The notes: generated by a model from the sequence alone, not told the origin. A stretch of 64,000 bases of DNA from Basilea psittacipulmonis DSM 24701 (GCF_000743945.1 NZ_CP009238.1:806001-870000); one strand, 5' to 3'; counted from the first letter of the stretch, positions 36,258 to 45,959 are shown. Program-made: numbers and translations.

Positions 36258-37115
36258 TTAAAATGTCGTTAATGTTTTTTCAGCCGCTTCGATGGTGTTG
36301 ACCAATAACATCGTAATGGTCATGACACCCACACCACCTGGTACAGGCGTGATATATCCTGCCACTTCTTTTGCGGTTTCCTCATCCACATCACCGCATA
36401 ACTTGCCATCCTCGCCACGATTAATACCTACATCGATCACCACGCTATTTGGTTTTATCATATCGCCCGTGATCATTTTTGGCTTACCTACCGCAACGAC
36501 TAAAATATCGGCTCGTTTGGTGTGGGCGGCTAAATCTTTGGTTTTTGAATTACAAATGGTTACCGTGGCACCTGCTGCTTGTAAAAGTAGGGCGATCGGT
36601 TTACCTACGATGTTTGAAGCACCGATAACAACGGCCTCTGCACCTCTTACGGTAACGTTCGTTTTTTCAATCATTTTCATGATGCCATAAGGTGTGCAAG
36701 GGATGAATTTAGGTTGGCCGATCATCAATGCCCCCGCGTTAGCAACATGGAATCCATCTACGTCTTTATTTGGATCAATAGTGGCGATAACCTTTTGGGG
36801 ATTGATGTGTTTGGGTAAAGGTAATTGAACCAAAATACCATGAACGCTAGGGTCTTGATTTAGTGCCTGAATTCGCTGGCACAATGCTTTTTCCGACAGA
36901 TCGCTAGGAAATCGTTCAACCTGAGAAGATAAGCCCATCTTGATAAACGTATTGTGTTTGTTGTTCACATACACTTGTGAAGCGGGATCATCGCCCACCA
37001 AAATCACGGTAAGGCTAGGAATAATGCCTTTGGCTTTAAGGGCCTCAATACGAGGCTGTAGTTCATTTTTGATTTCTTCGGCAATAGCAGGTCCGCTAAG
37101 AATTTGTGCGTTCAT
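36258..37115 (-). CDS. folD: bifunctional methylenetetrahydrofolate dehydrogenase/cyclohydrolase
   Basis: FolD interconverts 5,10-methylene- and 10-formyl-tetrahydrofolate with NADP, feeding purine and formyl-Met synthesis. The 285 residues contain [13 protein letters not shown] with the catalytic lysine, and the signature segments [10 protein letters not shown] and [11 protein letters not shown]. Its ATG overlaps the stop of the FixJ-like regulator by four bases (ATGA), so a housekeeping folate gene is coupled to a two-component system here. Confidence 0.97.
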   Translation of the reverse strand: MNAQILSGPAIAEEIKNELQPRIEALKAKGIIPSLTVILVGDDPASQVYVNNKHNTFIKMGLSSQVERFPSDLSEKALCQRIQALNQDPSVHGILVQLPLPKHINPQKVIATIDPNKDVDGFHVANAGALMIGQPKFIPCTPYGIMKMIEKTNVTVRGAEAVVIGASNIVGKPIALLLQAAGATVTICNSKTKDLAAHTKRADILVVAVGKPKMITGDMIKPNSVVIDVGINRGEDGKLCGDVDEETAKEVAGYITPVPGGVGVMTITMLLVNTIEAAEKTLTTF

Positions 37116-37735
37116 GGCTCTCTCTTATGTTCGTTGATTTTGAAAAATATGCGCATTAGATCAGCAACTGTACTGGCTTCCAGTTTTTCCATAATATTAG
37201 CACGATGTGCTTCCACTGTTTTGATGCTAATGCTTAAATCATCAGCAATTTGCTTGTTTAAACGACCATTGCTGATAAGATTTAGGACAGATCGTTCGCG
37301 TTCAGTTAAACGTTCATAAAGTTTTTGGTAAGTGACGCGTTCTTGATATACGGCATACATCTCATAAGCTTCAGAATACAGCCTATCGATATGTACTTTG
37401 AGATCTTTGTCTGAAAAAGGTTTTTCAATGAATGCAGACGCTCCTTTTTTGACGGTGCTGACGGCTAAAGGAATGTCACCATGACCCGTAATAAAAATAA
37501 TCGGTAAAGGTATTTTCTGGGCAACGATTCGATCTTGTAGTTCTAATCCAGTCATATCGGGCATACGAATATCGGCGATCAAAATGCCAGGGCCCTCATA
37601 TCGGTAGTCATTTAAAAAGTTGATGGCACTTGCATAACTTTTGACTTTTGCACCTTGTGCCGTTAGTAATAACGTGAGTGAGTCGCGTACTGGATCGTCG
37701 TCATCAACAATATAAAGTGTGCAATCATTACTCAT
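37112..37735 (-). CDS. FixJ/NarL-type response regulator
   Basis: The 207-residue protein has an N-terminal receiver domain (phosphorylation site Asp55 in LIADIRMPD, Lys in FIEKPF) and a C-terminal LuxR-type helix-turn-helix ([12 protein letters not shown], then [25 protein letters not shown]). This is the FixJ architecture. Its start overlaps the kinase stop by four bases, so the two form a pair. The targets are unknown. Confidence 0.93.
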   Translation of the reverse strand: MSNDCTLYIVDDDDPVRDSLTLLLTAQGAKVKSYASAINFLNDYRYEGPGILIADIRMPDMTGLELQDRIVAQKIPLPIIFITGHGDIPLAVSTVKKGASAFIEKPFSDKDLKVHIDRLYSEAYEMYAVYQERVTYQKLYERLTERERSVLNLISNGRLNKQIADDLSISIKTVEAHRANIMEKLEASTVADLMRIFFKINEHKREP

Positions 37736-39468
37736 ATTAACTCCTTATTATGTAATGTTTGGCTGATCGGTAGGGTAAAGTAAAAACTCGCTCCCACTGT
37801 ATCGGTATTGTTTTTTGCCCATAGATGTCCATGATGAGATTCTATGATAGTACGACAAATATTCAATCCCATGCCTAAACCTTCTTTTTTGGTACTGAAA
37901 AACGGCTCAAATAATCGATCAGGTTCTTTTATGCCTGTTCCCTTATCTTTTACCATAAATAAGACCATGTTTTGGTCGATTTTGATGTGCAGTTCTAATG
38001 GTTCTGTGGTGTTTTGGGACATGGCATCAAAACCATTTTTGATTAAGTTTAACAATACTTGTTCAATCATCACTTTATCGGCCATGATTTCTGGCAGATC
38101 ATCGGGAATATTTGCTTGGATTTGAATACCGTAATGTTTGGCGTTGATTTTGGCTAAATCCATTGTGTTTTCGATGATTTCATAAATACTGACTAATTCT
38201 TTATGAGGTTCTGAACGTTTCACAAATTCGCGGATACGACTGATGATTCTGCCTGCACGTTGGGCTTGTTGAGAGGTTTTAGATAAGATTTCTTTGAGCG
38301 TTTCTTTGTTCAATGTATCTTGATCCAAAAGTGTAATGGCCGCTTGATGATAGTTGGTAATAGCGGTCATGGGCTGATTTAGTTCATGGGCCAATGAAGA
38401 AGCCATTTCTCCCATCGTGGTTAATCGACTGGTGATTTGGGCTTTTTCTTGTTGGTTCAAAGACTCTTGTTCATGGCGTAAACGTTCAGTGATGTCCCTT
38501 GCCACCATCATTTTGGCAGGAGTTTGATCCGTCCATTCTAAAGATTGAATGGTGAATTCATAACTGCGGTCATTTTCAACAAAATGTGTTTGAAATCGTT
38601 TGTTATTGGCTCGAATATAAGGCATTAACAAGGTAGTGACAGGGATGTGATTATCCTCAAACACGCGTCTAAAGGTTCGATTGCTAAATAGAATTTCATG
38701 GATATTCTTAGCATTGATGACGACCACGGCATCATCCATGGTTTCCAGTACTTTGTGAAAGCGAGCATGTGCAGAAGATAAGGCCGCACGTGTACGTTTG
38801 GGTTCAGTAATATCGGTTAAAGAGGTAATCCAACCGACTTGAGTGCCTTTGGGGTCACGTAAAGGTGAGACAAAAAGTCGGGCACTAAAGACGGAACCAT
38901 CTCGTCTAATGGCTTCCATTTCAATACCTGAATTAGGCACTTTCCCCGCTAACACAAATTCTAGCTGTTCATAATGTTCTGACATTTTTTGGGGATCCCA
39001 ATAAGGATAGGGGGGATCTTTATCCAAAAGATCGACTTCATTCCAACCTGTAATGCGGCAAAAAGCAGGGTTAACGTATAGTACCTTTCCTTTCATATCC
39101 ACAATTCTCATGCCAGTAGAAATAGAACTTTCAATCGCACGACGATATAAGGTTTCTGCTTTTAACGAGGCTTCAGATTGTACTTGAGAATGAGCATAAC
39201 TCCACAAAGCGAGTAAACTAAGTACGATAATCGTGGAGATAGCGATAAAAAAGTAATTGAGGCGATTTTTGGAGGATGAATTTATCCAATCAGATAACTC
39301 AATATCATCACTGATATAAAGCTTTTGTAGGGTAAAAAAACTTGCCAGTACCAGTAAATATAAAATTAGAATAAAAACGGGTGCTAGCCAGTAAAGACTA
39401 CGTTTGGGTCTCGTAAACTTGTCATAAAATCTAGATGTTATTTGATTTGTTTGTTCTTCAAGTTGCAT
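37732..39468 (-). CDS. FixL-like PAS-domain sensor histidine kinase
   Basis: The 578 residues show two N-terminal membrane helices (about 25-47 and 68-90), two PAS domains (about 105-225 and 235-330), an H-box SSLAHELNQPMTAITNY and an ATPase domain with N, G1 and G2 boxes (NLIKNGFDAM, DKGTGI, GLGMGLNICR). The ELNQP H-box is typical of FixL/DctB-type kinases. I see no clear haem-pocket signature, so oxygen sensing cannot be claimed. It heads the operon with the FixJ-like regulator, folD, prlC and the SCO1 gene. Confidence 0.92.
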   Translation of the reverse strand: MQLEEQTNQITSRFYDKFTRPKRSLYWLAPVFILILYLLVLASFFTLQKLYISDDIELSDWINSSSKNRLNYFFIAISTIIVLSLLALWSYAHSQVQSEASLKAETLYRRAIESSISTGMRIVDMKGKVLYVNPAFCRITGWNEVDLLDKDPPYPYWDPQKMSEHYEQLEFVLAGKVPNSGIEMEAIRRDGSVFSARLFVSPLRDPKGTQVGWITSLTDITEPKRTRAALSSAHARFHKVLETMDDAVVVINAKNIHEILFSNRTFRRVFEDNHIPVTTLLMPYIRANNKRFQTHFVENDRSYEFTIQSLEWTDQTPAKMMVARDITERLRHEQESLNQQEKAQITSRLTTMGEMASSLAHELNQPMTAITNYHQAAITLLDQDTLNKETLKEILSKTSQQAQRAGRIISRIREFVKRSEPHKELVSIYEIIENTMDLAKINAKHYGIQIQANIPDDLPEIMADKVMIEQVLLNLIKNGFDAMSQNTTEPLELHIKIDQNMVLFMVKDKGTGIKEPDRLFEPFFSTKKEGLGMGLNICRTIIESHHGHLWAKNNTDTVGASFYFTLPISQTLHNKELI

Positions 39469-39520
39469 GAAACGCCTGTTAAAAATAATACGTTTAAATG
39501 AAAAGAATTAAATCTTAGAT

Positions 39521-39542
39521 AGTATTAACTAAGTATTTAACT
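39521..39542 (+). promoter_or_regulatory. direct repeats upstream of the OmpR-type regulator
   Basis: AGTATTAACT (39521-39530) and AGTATTTAACT (39532-39542) are direct repeats 11 bases apart start to start, the usual geometry of OmpR-family binding sites. They lie about 50 bases before the regulator's start codon, in the divergent gap between two two-component systems. Confidence 0.4.
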
Positions 39543-39588
39543 TTAATCAGCGTTAAAATCAATGAATATTTTTTAATATACACTAATT

Positions 39589-40254
39589 ATGCAAATTTTG
39601 TTGGTAGAAGACGACAATATGTTGGGAATGGCTTTAAAGGATTTTCTTTTAGAGCAAGGGTATCAAACACAATGGGTGGTATCTGGACAGCAAGCCATTG
39701 ATGCCATCAATCAAAAACCTGTTGATTTATTAGTATTAGATTTAAATTTGCCTGATATGAGTGGGCTAGATGTGTTGAAGTACGTTCGATCTAAAAATAT
39801 CGATAGTAATGTACTGATTTTGACTGCTCGAGATGGTATTCAGGATCGTGTTGCTGGCTTAGATGCTGGGGCAGATGATTATGTGACCAAGCCTTTTGAA
39901 CTCGAGGAATTAGCTGCTCGATTAAGAGTATTTGCAAGAAGACGTTCAGGTCATTCTGCTCATTTAATTGAATTGGGGCAACTCGTTTTTGATATGCGTA
40001 CAAGAGAAGTGACGGTTCATGGCAACCGCTTGAATCTTTCTGTTCGAGAATTGTCGGTGTTGGAAATTTTGATGAAAAAAGTTGGTAAGGTCGTCACCAA
40101 AAAACAGATTTTGCACTCTCTGTCAGAAGTCGATACGGATTTTACAGAAAATGCGGTAGAAGTGTATATCTATCGCTTGCGTAAAAGAATTGAGGGTTTA
40201 GGTGTGAATATCCAAACGATGCGAGGATTTGGATATATGTTAGAAGAAGAATAA
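39589..40254 (+). CDS. OmpR-family response regulator (TctD/QseB-like)
   Basis: The 221-residue protein has a receiver domain with Asp51 in LVLDLNLPDMSG and Lys in VTKPFELEEL, and a winged-helix DNA-binding domain (LNLSVRELSVLEILM, then VYIYRLRKRI). The adjacent kinase is its likely partner. No ribosome binding site is visible before the ATG; TATACA ends about seven bases upstream, so the message could be leaderless. Confidence 0.93.
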   Translation: MQILLVEDDNMLGMALKDFLLEQGYQTQWVVSGQQAIDAINQKPVDLLVLDLNLPDMSGLDVLKYVRSKNIDSNVLILTARDGIQDRVAGLDAGADDYVTKPFELEELAARLRVFARRRSGHSAHLIELGQLVFDMRTREVTVHGNRLNLSVRELSVLEILMKKVGKVVTKKQILHSLSEVDTDFTENAVEVYIYRLRKRIEGLGVNIQTMRGFGYMLEEE

Positions 40255-40261
40255 GGTGACT

Positions 40262-41365
40262 ATGCGTCCACAGCAAGGTTTAAAAGAATCTCTACAACAA
40301 GGCGTACAACAATACATCATTACTCCTTTAAGTAGTAAAGGCTCCTTAGTACGTTATTTCTTAGTACGATTGGTACCAGCCTTGATTATGTTGATTTTGC
40401 TGGATCTATTAATGACTTGGATCATTATTAGAAAAAGTTTTGTCTCATCATTTGCCCTAGATAATATTTTTTATTTGATGATATTGGCTCAGGTCGTGCT
40501 GATTGTCGTGTTTGGTTTATTAGTGTGGGTGAGTGTCCGAACAGGTATTGAATTAATTCGTGATATTTCTAAACAGATTGATGCCAAAGGAGATAAGGAT
40601 CTGAAACCGATTGTATTGCCTGATGTTCCTACAGAATTAATCCCTGTTATCAATCATATTAATGACCTGTTTATGCGTCTTAATGTGGCGCTAGATGCTC
40701 AAAAACGCTTTATTCATCATGCCGCTCATCAGTTAAGAACGCCTTTGGCCACGTTAAGGCTAGAGTCAGAGATGATGTTATCCCGTGATTTGCCAGAAGA
40801 CGCGAAACAGCGAGCAGAACGTATTTACCATATTAGTAATCGCATGATTCGTCTGGGCGAACAGATTTTATTATTGGCTCGTGTGGATCACCATGTTCAA
40901 ACGCATGAAGTCTTTGCACCCATTGAATTAGGAGAATGGATGCAAGAAGTGGGATCGCAATGGTGGACAAAGGTTAATGCCAAGAAAATCGAGTTTGAAT
41001 TGAATATCGAAGATAAACAAGATGTCTGGATTGTGGGCGATAAATTATTATTAGAAGAATTGGTAGGCAATTTAATTGATAATGCACTAAAATATGCGTT
41101 GCCAAAAAAAATTAAGTTAGAGGTAACCGCTCATCCGCCTACTATTGTTGTAGAAGACGATGGAATAGGCATATCCCAAGATGATCAGCCTCATATTTTT
41201 GAACCATTTTATCGTTCCGCAAAAGCACAAGTCAGTGGTAGTGGTTTAGGCTTGCAGATTGTTTCTGAAATTGCCCGAGTGCATGGTGCTGAATGTATGG
41301 TAAAAAGTTTACCCGAGTTTTCGGGGACAAGAATGGTAATCCGTTTTCCTCAAGTACACGAATAA
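40262..41365 (+). CDS. TctE/QseC-like sensor histidine kinase
   Basis: From the ATG at 40262 (AAGGTG just upstream) it has 367 residues. Two membrane helices (about 35-55 and 70-95) are joined by a very short loop, so there is almost no periplasmic sensor domain. The H-box is AAHQLRTPLATLRLES, and the ATPase boxes NLIDNALKYA, EDDGIGI and GSGLGLQIV are intact. The HQLRTPLA form is typical of TctE/QseC kinases. It follows the regulator gene closely. The lack of a sensor domain suggests it senses the membrane or a partner protein. Confidence 0.92.
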   Translation: MRPQQGLKESLQQGVQQYIITPLSSKGSLVRYFLVRLVPALIMLILLDLLMTWIIIRKSFVSSFALDNIFYLMILAQVVLIVVFGLLVWVSVRTGIELIRDISKQIDAKGDKDLKPIVLPDVPTELIPVINHINDLFMRLNVALDAQKRFIHHAAHQLRTPLATLRLESEMMLSRDLPEDAKQRAERIYHISNRMIRLGEQILLLARVDHHVQTHEVFAPIELGEWMQEVGSQWWTKVNAKKIEFELNIEDKQDVWIVGDKLLLEELVGNLIDNALKYALPKKIKLEVTAHPPTIVVEDDGIGISQDDQPHIFEPFYRSAKAQVSGSGLGLQIVSEIARVHGAECMVKSLPEFSGTRMVIRFPQVHE

Positions 41366-41382
41366 ATAATAAGGAGTGACGA

Positions 41383-43269
41383 ATGTCAAATCAATCAGGT
41401 ACTCAAGTTAGGCCTAGTACGGCACTATTATTGGGTGCGTTAGGTGTTGTTTATGGCGATATTGGTACCAGCCCGTTATATACATTGAGGGCTTCCTTAA
41501 AGTCATATGGCGATGCCTTGTCAAATATCCATATTTTGGGTGTCTTATCGATATTGTTTTGGTTAGTTGTATTAGTGGTATCGGTTAAATACGTTATCTT
41601 TGTTCTCAGGGCAGATAACAACGGTGAGGGCGGTATTATCGCTTTGATGGAATTAACCATTCGAGGCATTACCGAACATAAACGAAAAGTCTTTACGATT
41701 CTAGGTATTTTTGGAGCCTGTTTGTTCTATGGGGATAGTATGATTACACCAGCTATTTCGGTGTTATCTGCTTTAGAGGGGATAGGCATTGTGTCACATA
41801 CCTTGGATCATTGGGTGGTACCGATTGCCTTGGTAATTATCGTCACGTTGTTTATCGTGCAATCGCGAGGAACAGGGACGATTGGTAAGTTTTTTGCTCC
41901 CGTTATGTTGGTTTGGTTTACATCCTTAGGTGCCTTTGGTTTGTGGAACATTATTCAGGAGCCTATCGTTTTAAAAGCCGTCAATCCTATTTATGCCATC
42001 GATTATATTTTGCATAATCCATCGCAAACCTTTTTCTTATTAGGGTTTGTGGTGTTAGCCTTAACTGGGGCTGAGGCACTTTATGCGGATATGGGCCATT
42101 TTGGACGACCAGCCATCTCAAGAGTTTGGTTTGCCTTGGTGTTGCCTGCCTTATTACTTTGCTATTTTGGACAAGGTGCCGCCGTGTATCGCGATGCCTC
42201 GGTGTTAGAAAATCCTTTTTATTATTCCTTACCAGAATGGGCGTTAATTCCTATGGTGGTGGTGGCGACTATGGCAACGGTCATCGCTTGTCAGGCCGTG
42301 ATTTCAGGTGCATTTTCCTTAACCTATCAAGCCATGCAGTTAGGTTTTTGGCCAAGAATGGAAGTTAATTACACTTCTGAACAAGAAGAGGGGCAAATTT
42401 TTATTCCCGTCGTGAACCGTTTGTTGATGGTTTCCGTGATTATGTTGGTATTAATTTTCCAAAGCTCTGATCGTTTGGAACATGCTTACGGCTTTGCTGT
42501 GACGGGAACAATGTTGATTACGTCTATTTTGGCCTTTTCAGTATTGCCTCGACATATGCAGGGCTGGCGATATTGGTCAATGAAAGCATTATTCTGTTTA
42601 TTCTTATTCATTGATACGATGTTGTTCATTGTGAATGCTTTGAAGATTGGCGATGGAGGCTGGATTCCATTGGCGGCCGCACTAGGCATTTTTACATTGA
42701 TGATGACTTGGTCAAGTGGTAAGGCATATTTATTAAAGGCTGAAAGAGTCAATAAACAAGCATTAAAGCCATTCTTAGACTTATTGTTAGTAGATAGTAC
42801 ACGTCGTGTTCCAGGTACGGCTATTTTTATGTGTGCAGATAATGAATATGTGCCAACGGCTTTATTGCATAATCTCAAGCATAATAAAGTATTACAGGAA
42901 CAGTTATTGTTTGTGTCGGTTAAAGCAACCGATGTGCCTTATATGGCAGATGAGGATCGCTATGTATTGAAAGATTTGGCGGATAAGGCGTGGTCGATTG
43001 ATTTGTATTATGGCTTTAAGGAAGAGCCTAATGTGCCTCAAATTCTTGAAAAAATCGCAACCTTACATAACGAAATTGATATGTCTTATATGTCAACTTC
43101 TTATTTCTTGTCGCGTCAGACTTTGGTGATTTCTGGAAGAGGCAATATTATTCGCCGATTACGTAATACCTTGTTTGGCTTTTTATCAAGAAATGCGGCA
43201 CGATCCACACGCTTTTATAAAATTCCACCTAATCGCGTGGTGGAGATGGGTATGCAGATCGAGCTGTAG
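41383..43269 (+). CDS. kup: low-affinity potassium uptake protein Kup
   Basis: Kup imports potassium with protons and is important at low pH. The 628 residues begin with the family hallmark (GVVYGDIGTSPLYTLR) and have about twelve membrane helices, followed by a cytoplasmic C-terminal domain with ISGRGNIIRRLRN. AAGGAG lies upstream of the ATG, 17 bases after the kinase gene. The shared transcript may link potassium uptake to the two-component system; this is inference. Confidence 0.96.
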   Translation: MSNQSGTQVRPSTALLLGALGVVYGDIGTSPLYTLRASLKSYGDALSNIHILGVLSILFWLVVLVVSVKYVIFVLRADNNGEGGIIALMELTIRGITEHKRKVFTILGIFGACLFYGDSMITPAISVLSALEGIGIVSHTLDHWVVPIALVIIVTLFIVQSRGTGTIGKFFAPVMLVWFTSLGAFGLWNIIQEPIVLKAVNPIYAIDYILHNPSQTFFLLGFVVLALTGAEALYADMGHFGRPAISRVWFALVLPALLLCYFGQGAAVYRDASVLENPFYYSLPEWALIPMVVVATMATVIACQAVISGAFSLTYQAMQLGFWPRMEVNYTSEQEEGQIFIPVVNRLLMVSVIMLVLIFQSSDRLEHAYGFAVTGTMLITSILAFSVLPRHMQGWRYWSMKALFCLFLFIDTMLFIVNALKIGDGGWIPLAAALGIFTLMMTWSSGKAYLLKAERVNKQALKPFLDLLLVDSTRRVPGTAIFMCADNEYVPTALLHNLKHNKVLQEQLLFVSVKATDVPYMADEDRYVLKDLADKAWSIDLYYGFKEEPNVPQILEKIATLHNEIDMSYMSTSYFLSRQTLVISGRGNIIRRLRNTLFGFLSRNAARSTRFYKIPPNRVVEMGMQIEL

Positions 43270-43293
43270 TCTGTTGAGATCAATAATATCAAG

Positions 43294-43325
43294 CCTGTCG
43301 ATACAATATGTCACAGGTTTTTTTT
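43294..43325 (+). terminator. intrinsic terminator after kup
   Basis: CCTGT (43294-43298) pairs with ACAGG (43313-43317), followed by eight T residues. The stem is short, so termination may be partial. Confidence 0.55.
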
Positions 43326-43343
43326 ATCAAAAGGAGCATTCAT

Positions 43344-44354
43344 ATGGCAAAAGTAAAAGCTCGTAAGATTAATGATAATCCAGTGGTTGCATCGGTTTTA
43401 TATACCAATGGTAAGCCTGTATCGACCCCAGATGTAAATGATGTAAAGGATGTGTTATCAAAAATTAATCCTCAGAATACTTTGTTGTGGCAGTCTTTCA
43501 AAGATCCGAGTGATGAGTTTTTAAAGAATCTCTGCCATCAATATCGCATCGATGAGTATCTTCATGATGATATTATTCGCTCATACCAACGACCTGTTGT
43601 GGTGGACTACGGCCAATTTATTATGATTGTTTTTATCACCTTACGTCGTTTGAATAAGAAAATTATTCCAGAAGAATTTAAGATGGTATTTGGTCAAGGC
43701 TTTTTATTTACCGTTAGACGTGGTGACATGTTTAACCAAATTAATGTACGCGAACGCTTGAGCAAAACCCCAGATTTAATCGCACGTGGAAGCGATTATG
43801 TTGCGGCTGAAATTATAGAAGTCGTCACAGACTTTTATATGGAAATGATTGATAAATTAGAAAGTGAAGTCAAAGAAGCTGAACGCGATATGATGCTCAA
43901 AGGCTTTAGAGAAAAAGAAGTTAGACGTTTGTATCGTTTAAGACGAGATATGTTGAGAATCCACACGATTCTTGGTCCTAGTATTGAAATTTGTAGAAGA
44001 TTAGCGGTTGTGAAAACGAATGTTATTGAAGCCGATGCACATTCTAATTACAGTATCGTTGCCGATCGATTAGCTCGCTGTGATGAACATGTTTCCGCTT
44101 TAAGTGAAGCCTTGCAATTTGCGTTTGAAACCAGTGTGATGATTAACGATATTCAACAAACCGATATTACGAAAAAATTGGCCGCATGGGCAGCGATTTT
44201 GGCGGTACCTACAGCGATTGCAGGTATCTATGGAATGAATTTTGAACATATGCCTGAACTAAAGTGGACGTTTGGCTATCCCTTATGTATCGTCGTGATG
44301 TTGGGGATTTGTGCCAGTTTATACTATCGTTTTCGTAAGGCAGGGTGGTTATAG
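43344..44354 (+). CDS. corA: CorA-type magnesium/cobalt transporter
   Basis: CorA is a pentameric channel that imports magnesium and can pass cobalt and nickel. From the ATG at 43344 (AAGGAG upstream) it has 336 residues: a large cytoplasmic domain and two C-terminal membrane helices. The selectivity motif GMN occurs in IYGMNFEHMPEL after the first helix. The upstream in-frame ATG at 43308 lies within the kup terminator and is unlikely. Confidence 0.95.
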   Translation: MAKVKARKINDNPVVASVLYTNGKPVSTPDVNDVKDVLSKINPQNTLLWQSFKDPSDEFLKNLCHQYRIDEYLHDDIIRSYQRPVVVDYGQFIMIVFITLRRLNKKIIPEEFKMVFGQGFLFTVRRGDMFNQINVRERLSKTPDLIARGSDYVAAEIIEVVTDFYMEMIDKLESEVKEAERDMMLKGFREKEVRRLYRLRRDMLRIHTILGPSIEICRRLAVVKTNVIEADAHSNYSIVADRLARCDEHVSALSEALQFAFETSVMINDIQQTDITKKLAAWAAILAVPTAIAGIYGMNFEHMPELKWTFGYPLCIVVMLGICASLYYRFRKAGWL

Positions 44355-44356
44355 TC

Positions 44357-44599
44357 ATGAGCAAAATAGTTTGGCCGTTATTGATAGGGATATTGGTGCT
44401 GGTCTTTTTTCTGTTTGGTTATTTTACTCAGAACAAAGATGATTTTGAATCATGGGCAAAACAACAAAAAGAGGCGGATGAACAGTTAATTAAACGTGCC
44501 AATATCCACTCTTACCAAGATTGTTTGGCATGGACAGCTGAACAAAAGATAAATCCTGCTTCGTGCCAAAAATTATGGGAAAAAGATAAAAGTGAATGA
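44357..44599 (+). CDS. small single-span membrane protein after corA
   Basis: The 80-residue protein has one N-terminal membrane helix (about 3-22) and a charged C-terminal part with two cysteines (SYQDCLAWTAEQ, then NPASCQKLW), probably outside the cytoplasm. It starts two bases after corA, so the two are co-transcribed. The family is not recognised. The two cysteines could form a disulfide in the periplasm. A role near CorA is only a guess from position. Confidence 0.6.
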   Translation: MSKIVWPLLIGILVLVFFLFGYFTQNKDDFESWAKQQKEADEQLIKRANIHSYQDCLAWTAEQKINPASCQKLWEKDKSE

Positions 44600-44672
44600 T
44601 GCGTTAGCCTCTAAATAAAAAGAGTTTGTGTTGATGAAAAATGGGGTAAGGTAGAACAGCAGTAGTGCGGAT

Positions 44673-44736
44673 GCCCCTAGAGGTGTCAGATAAGATCTGT
44701 TTCAAGTGTTTGAACTAAGCGAGCTAAATAAGGGGC
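44673..44736 (+). other. possible structured RNA upstream of the MetI-like gene
   Basis: GCCCCT (44673-44678) can pair with AGGGGC (44731-44736), enclosing small hairpins CAGA/TCTG (near 44687-44699) and TTCAA/TTGAA (44701-44714). It lies 110-175 bases before the start codon and upstream of a TTGGTA-N16-TAAAAT promoter candidate (44779-44806), so it may not be part of that leader. It is not a tRNA: no TTC-type T-arm or anticodon arm is formed. Confidence 0.25.
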
Positions 44737-44846
44737 TAAAGCTTGTGGCTAACGATGAATAAAGCGAGAAAAAAAGGTTTGGTAATGCCGAGACATTGTG
44801 TAAAATACAACGAGGATAAATCGTTAACTTTAGGCTGAGTATTGTC

Positions 44847-45959
44847 ATGAAACAAAATATCGAAACACAATTAGTCCAACTAGGTAATCGCAGTGAACCG
44901 AGAACAGCTTCAGTCGCCACGCCAATTTTTTTAAGCACGGCATACGGACATACCGACATTAAAGGGGTGGCTCCTGCGGATTCGTTTGATTACATTCGTA
45001 CTAAGAATCCGACGCGTAGTGTGTTAGAGGATGGCATTGCTGCTTTGGAAAAAGGCGATAGAGGATTTGCTTGTGCTTCGGGTATGGCAGCAGTTCAACT
45101 CGTTGCTAATTTGTTCAAAAGCCCAGATGAGTGGATTATTTCTAGTGATGTTTATGGTGGCACCTATCGTTTATTAGATCACGCTTATAAAAATAATTAT
45201 GGGGTCAAACCTGTATATGTTGATACTACTTCATTAGAAGCGATTGAGGCGGCGATTACCCCTCAGACAAAAGCGATTTTTATCGAAACACCTTCTAATC
45301 CCTTGATGCAAGAATGCGATATTGACGCGGTTTCTAAGATTGCTAAAAAACATCAGTTACTGTTAATCGTGGATAACACCTTTTTAACGCCTGTTTTGTT
45401 TAGACCGATTGAACATGGTGCGGATATTGTGATTCACAGTGCGACCAAGTATTTGGCGGGCCATAACGATGTGTTGGCAGGATTGATTGTCGTAAAAGGT
45501 CAAGAACTCGGTGATAAGCTGTTCTTCATGCAAAATGGCTCAGGACCTGTTTTATCGCCTTTTGATAGTTATCTTACCATTCGTGGTATGAAAACATTGG
45601 CATTGCGTATGAAAAAACATGAAGAAAACGCTAAACAAATAGCTGTCTTTATGAAAGCATGTCCCGAAATTACCGATGTGTTATATCCAAATAAAGGTGG
45701 CATGCTGTCTTTCCGCTTAAAAGAAGAAAGTTGGGTGATTCCATTTTTAAAAGCATTGAAAGTGATTACGTTTGCAGAAAGTTTGGGAGGGACCGAAAGT
45801 TTTATTACTTATCCCGCGACCCAAACGCATATGGATATTCCTGAAGCGGAACGAATCGCAAGAGGGGTGTGCAATCGCTTGTTAAGATTCTCAGTGGGTA
45901 TTGAGCATGTTGATGATATTAAAGCCGATATATTACAAGCTTTAGCACAGTTTAAATAA
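44847..45959 (+). CDS. PLP-dependent trans-sulfuration enzyme, MetI/MetB-like
   Basis: This is a Cys/Met-metabolism PLP enzyme of 370 residues. The PLP lysine is in HSATKYLAGHNDV, and VDNTFLTP and SLGGTESFITYP are family motifs. The GHNDVLAG form and overall similarity point to cystathionine gamma-synthase or O-acylhomoserine thiol-lyase (B. subtilis MetI-like), so it acts in methionine synthesis. Specificity within the family cannot be read reliably from the sequence. Its last 27 bases, including the stop codon, are duplicated downstream. Confidence 0.88.
   Translation: MKQNIETQLVQLGNRSEPRTASVATPIFLSTAYGHTDIKGVAPADSFDYIRTKNPTRSVLEDGIAALEKGDRGFACASGMAAVQLVANLFKSPDEWIISSDVYGGTYRLLDHAYKNNYGVKPVYVDTTSLEAIEAAITPQTKAIFIETPSNPLMQECDIDAVSKIAKKHQLLLIVDNTFLTPVLFRPIEHGADIVIHSATKYLAGHNDVLAGLIVVKGQELGDKLFFMQNGSGPVLSPFDSYLTIRGMKTLALRMKKHEENAKQIAVFMKACPEITDVLYPNKGGMLSFRLKEESWVIPFLKALKVITFAESLGGTESFITYPATQTHMDIPEAERIARGVCNRLLRFSVGIEHVDDIKADILQALAQFK

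Noticed and set aside
44673..44736. tRNA-like fold
   Set aside because: There is no T-loop consensus and no anticodon arm, and the length is short.
44702..44959. 85-residue minus-strand open frame
   Set aside because: It lies mostly over the intergenic gap and the start of the MetI-like gene, with no ribosome binding site.
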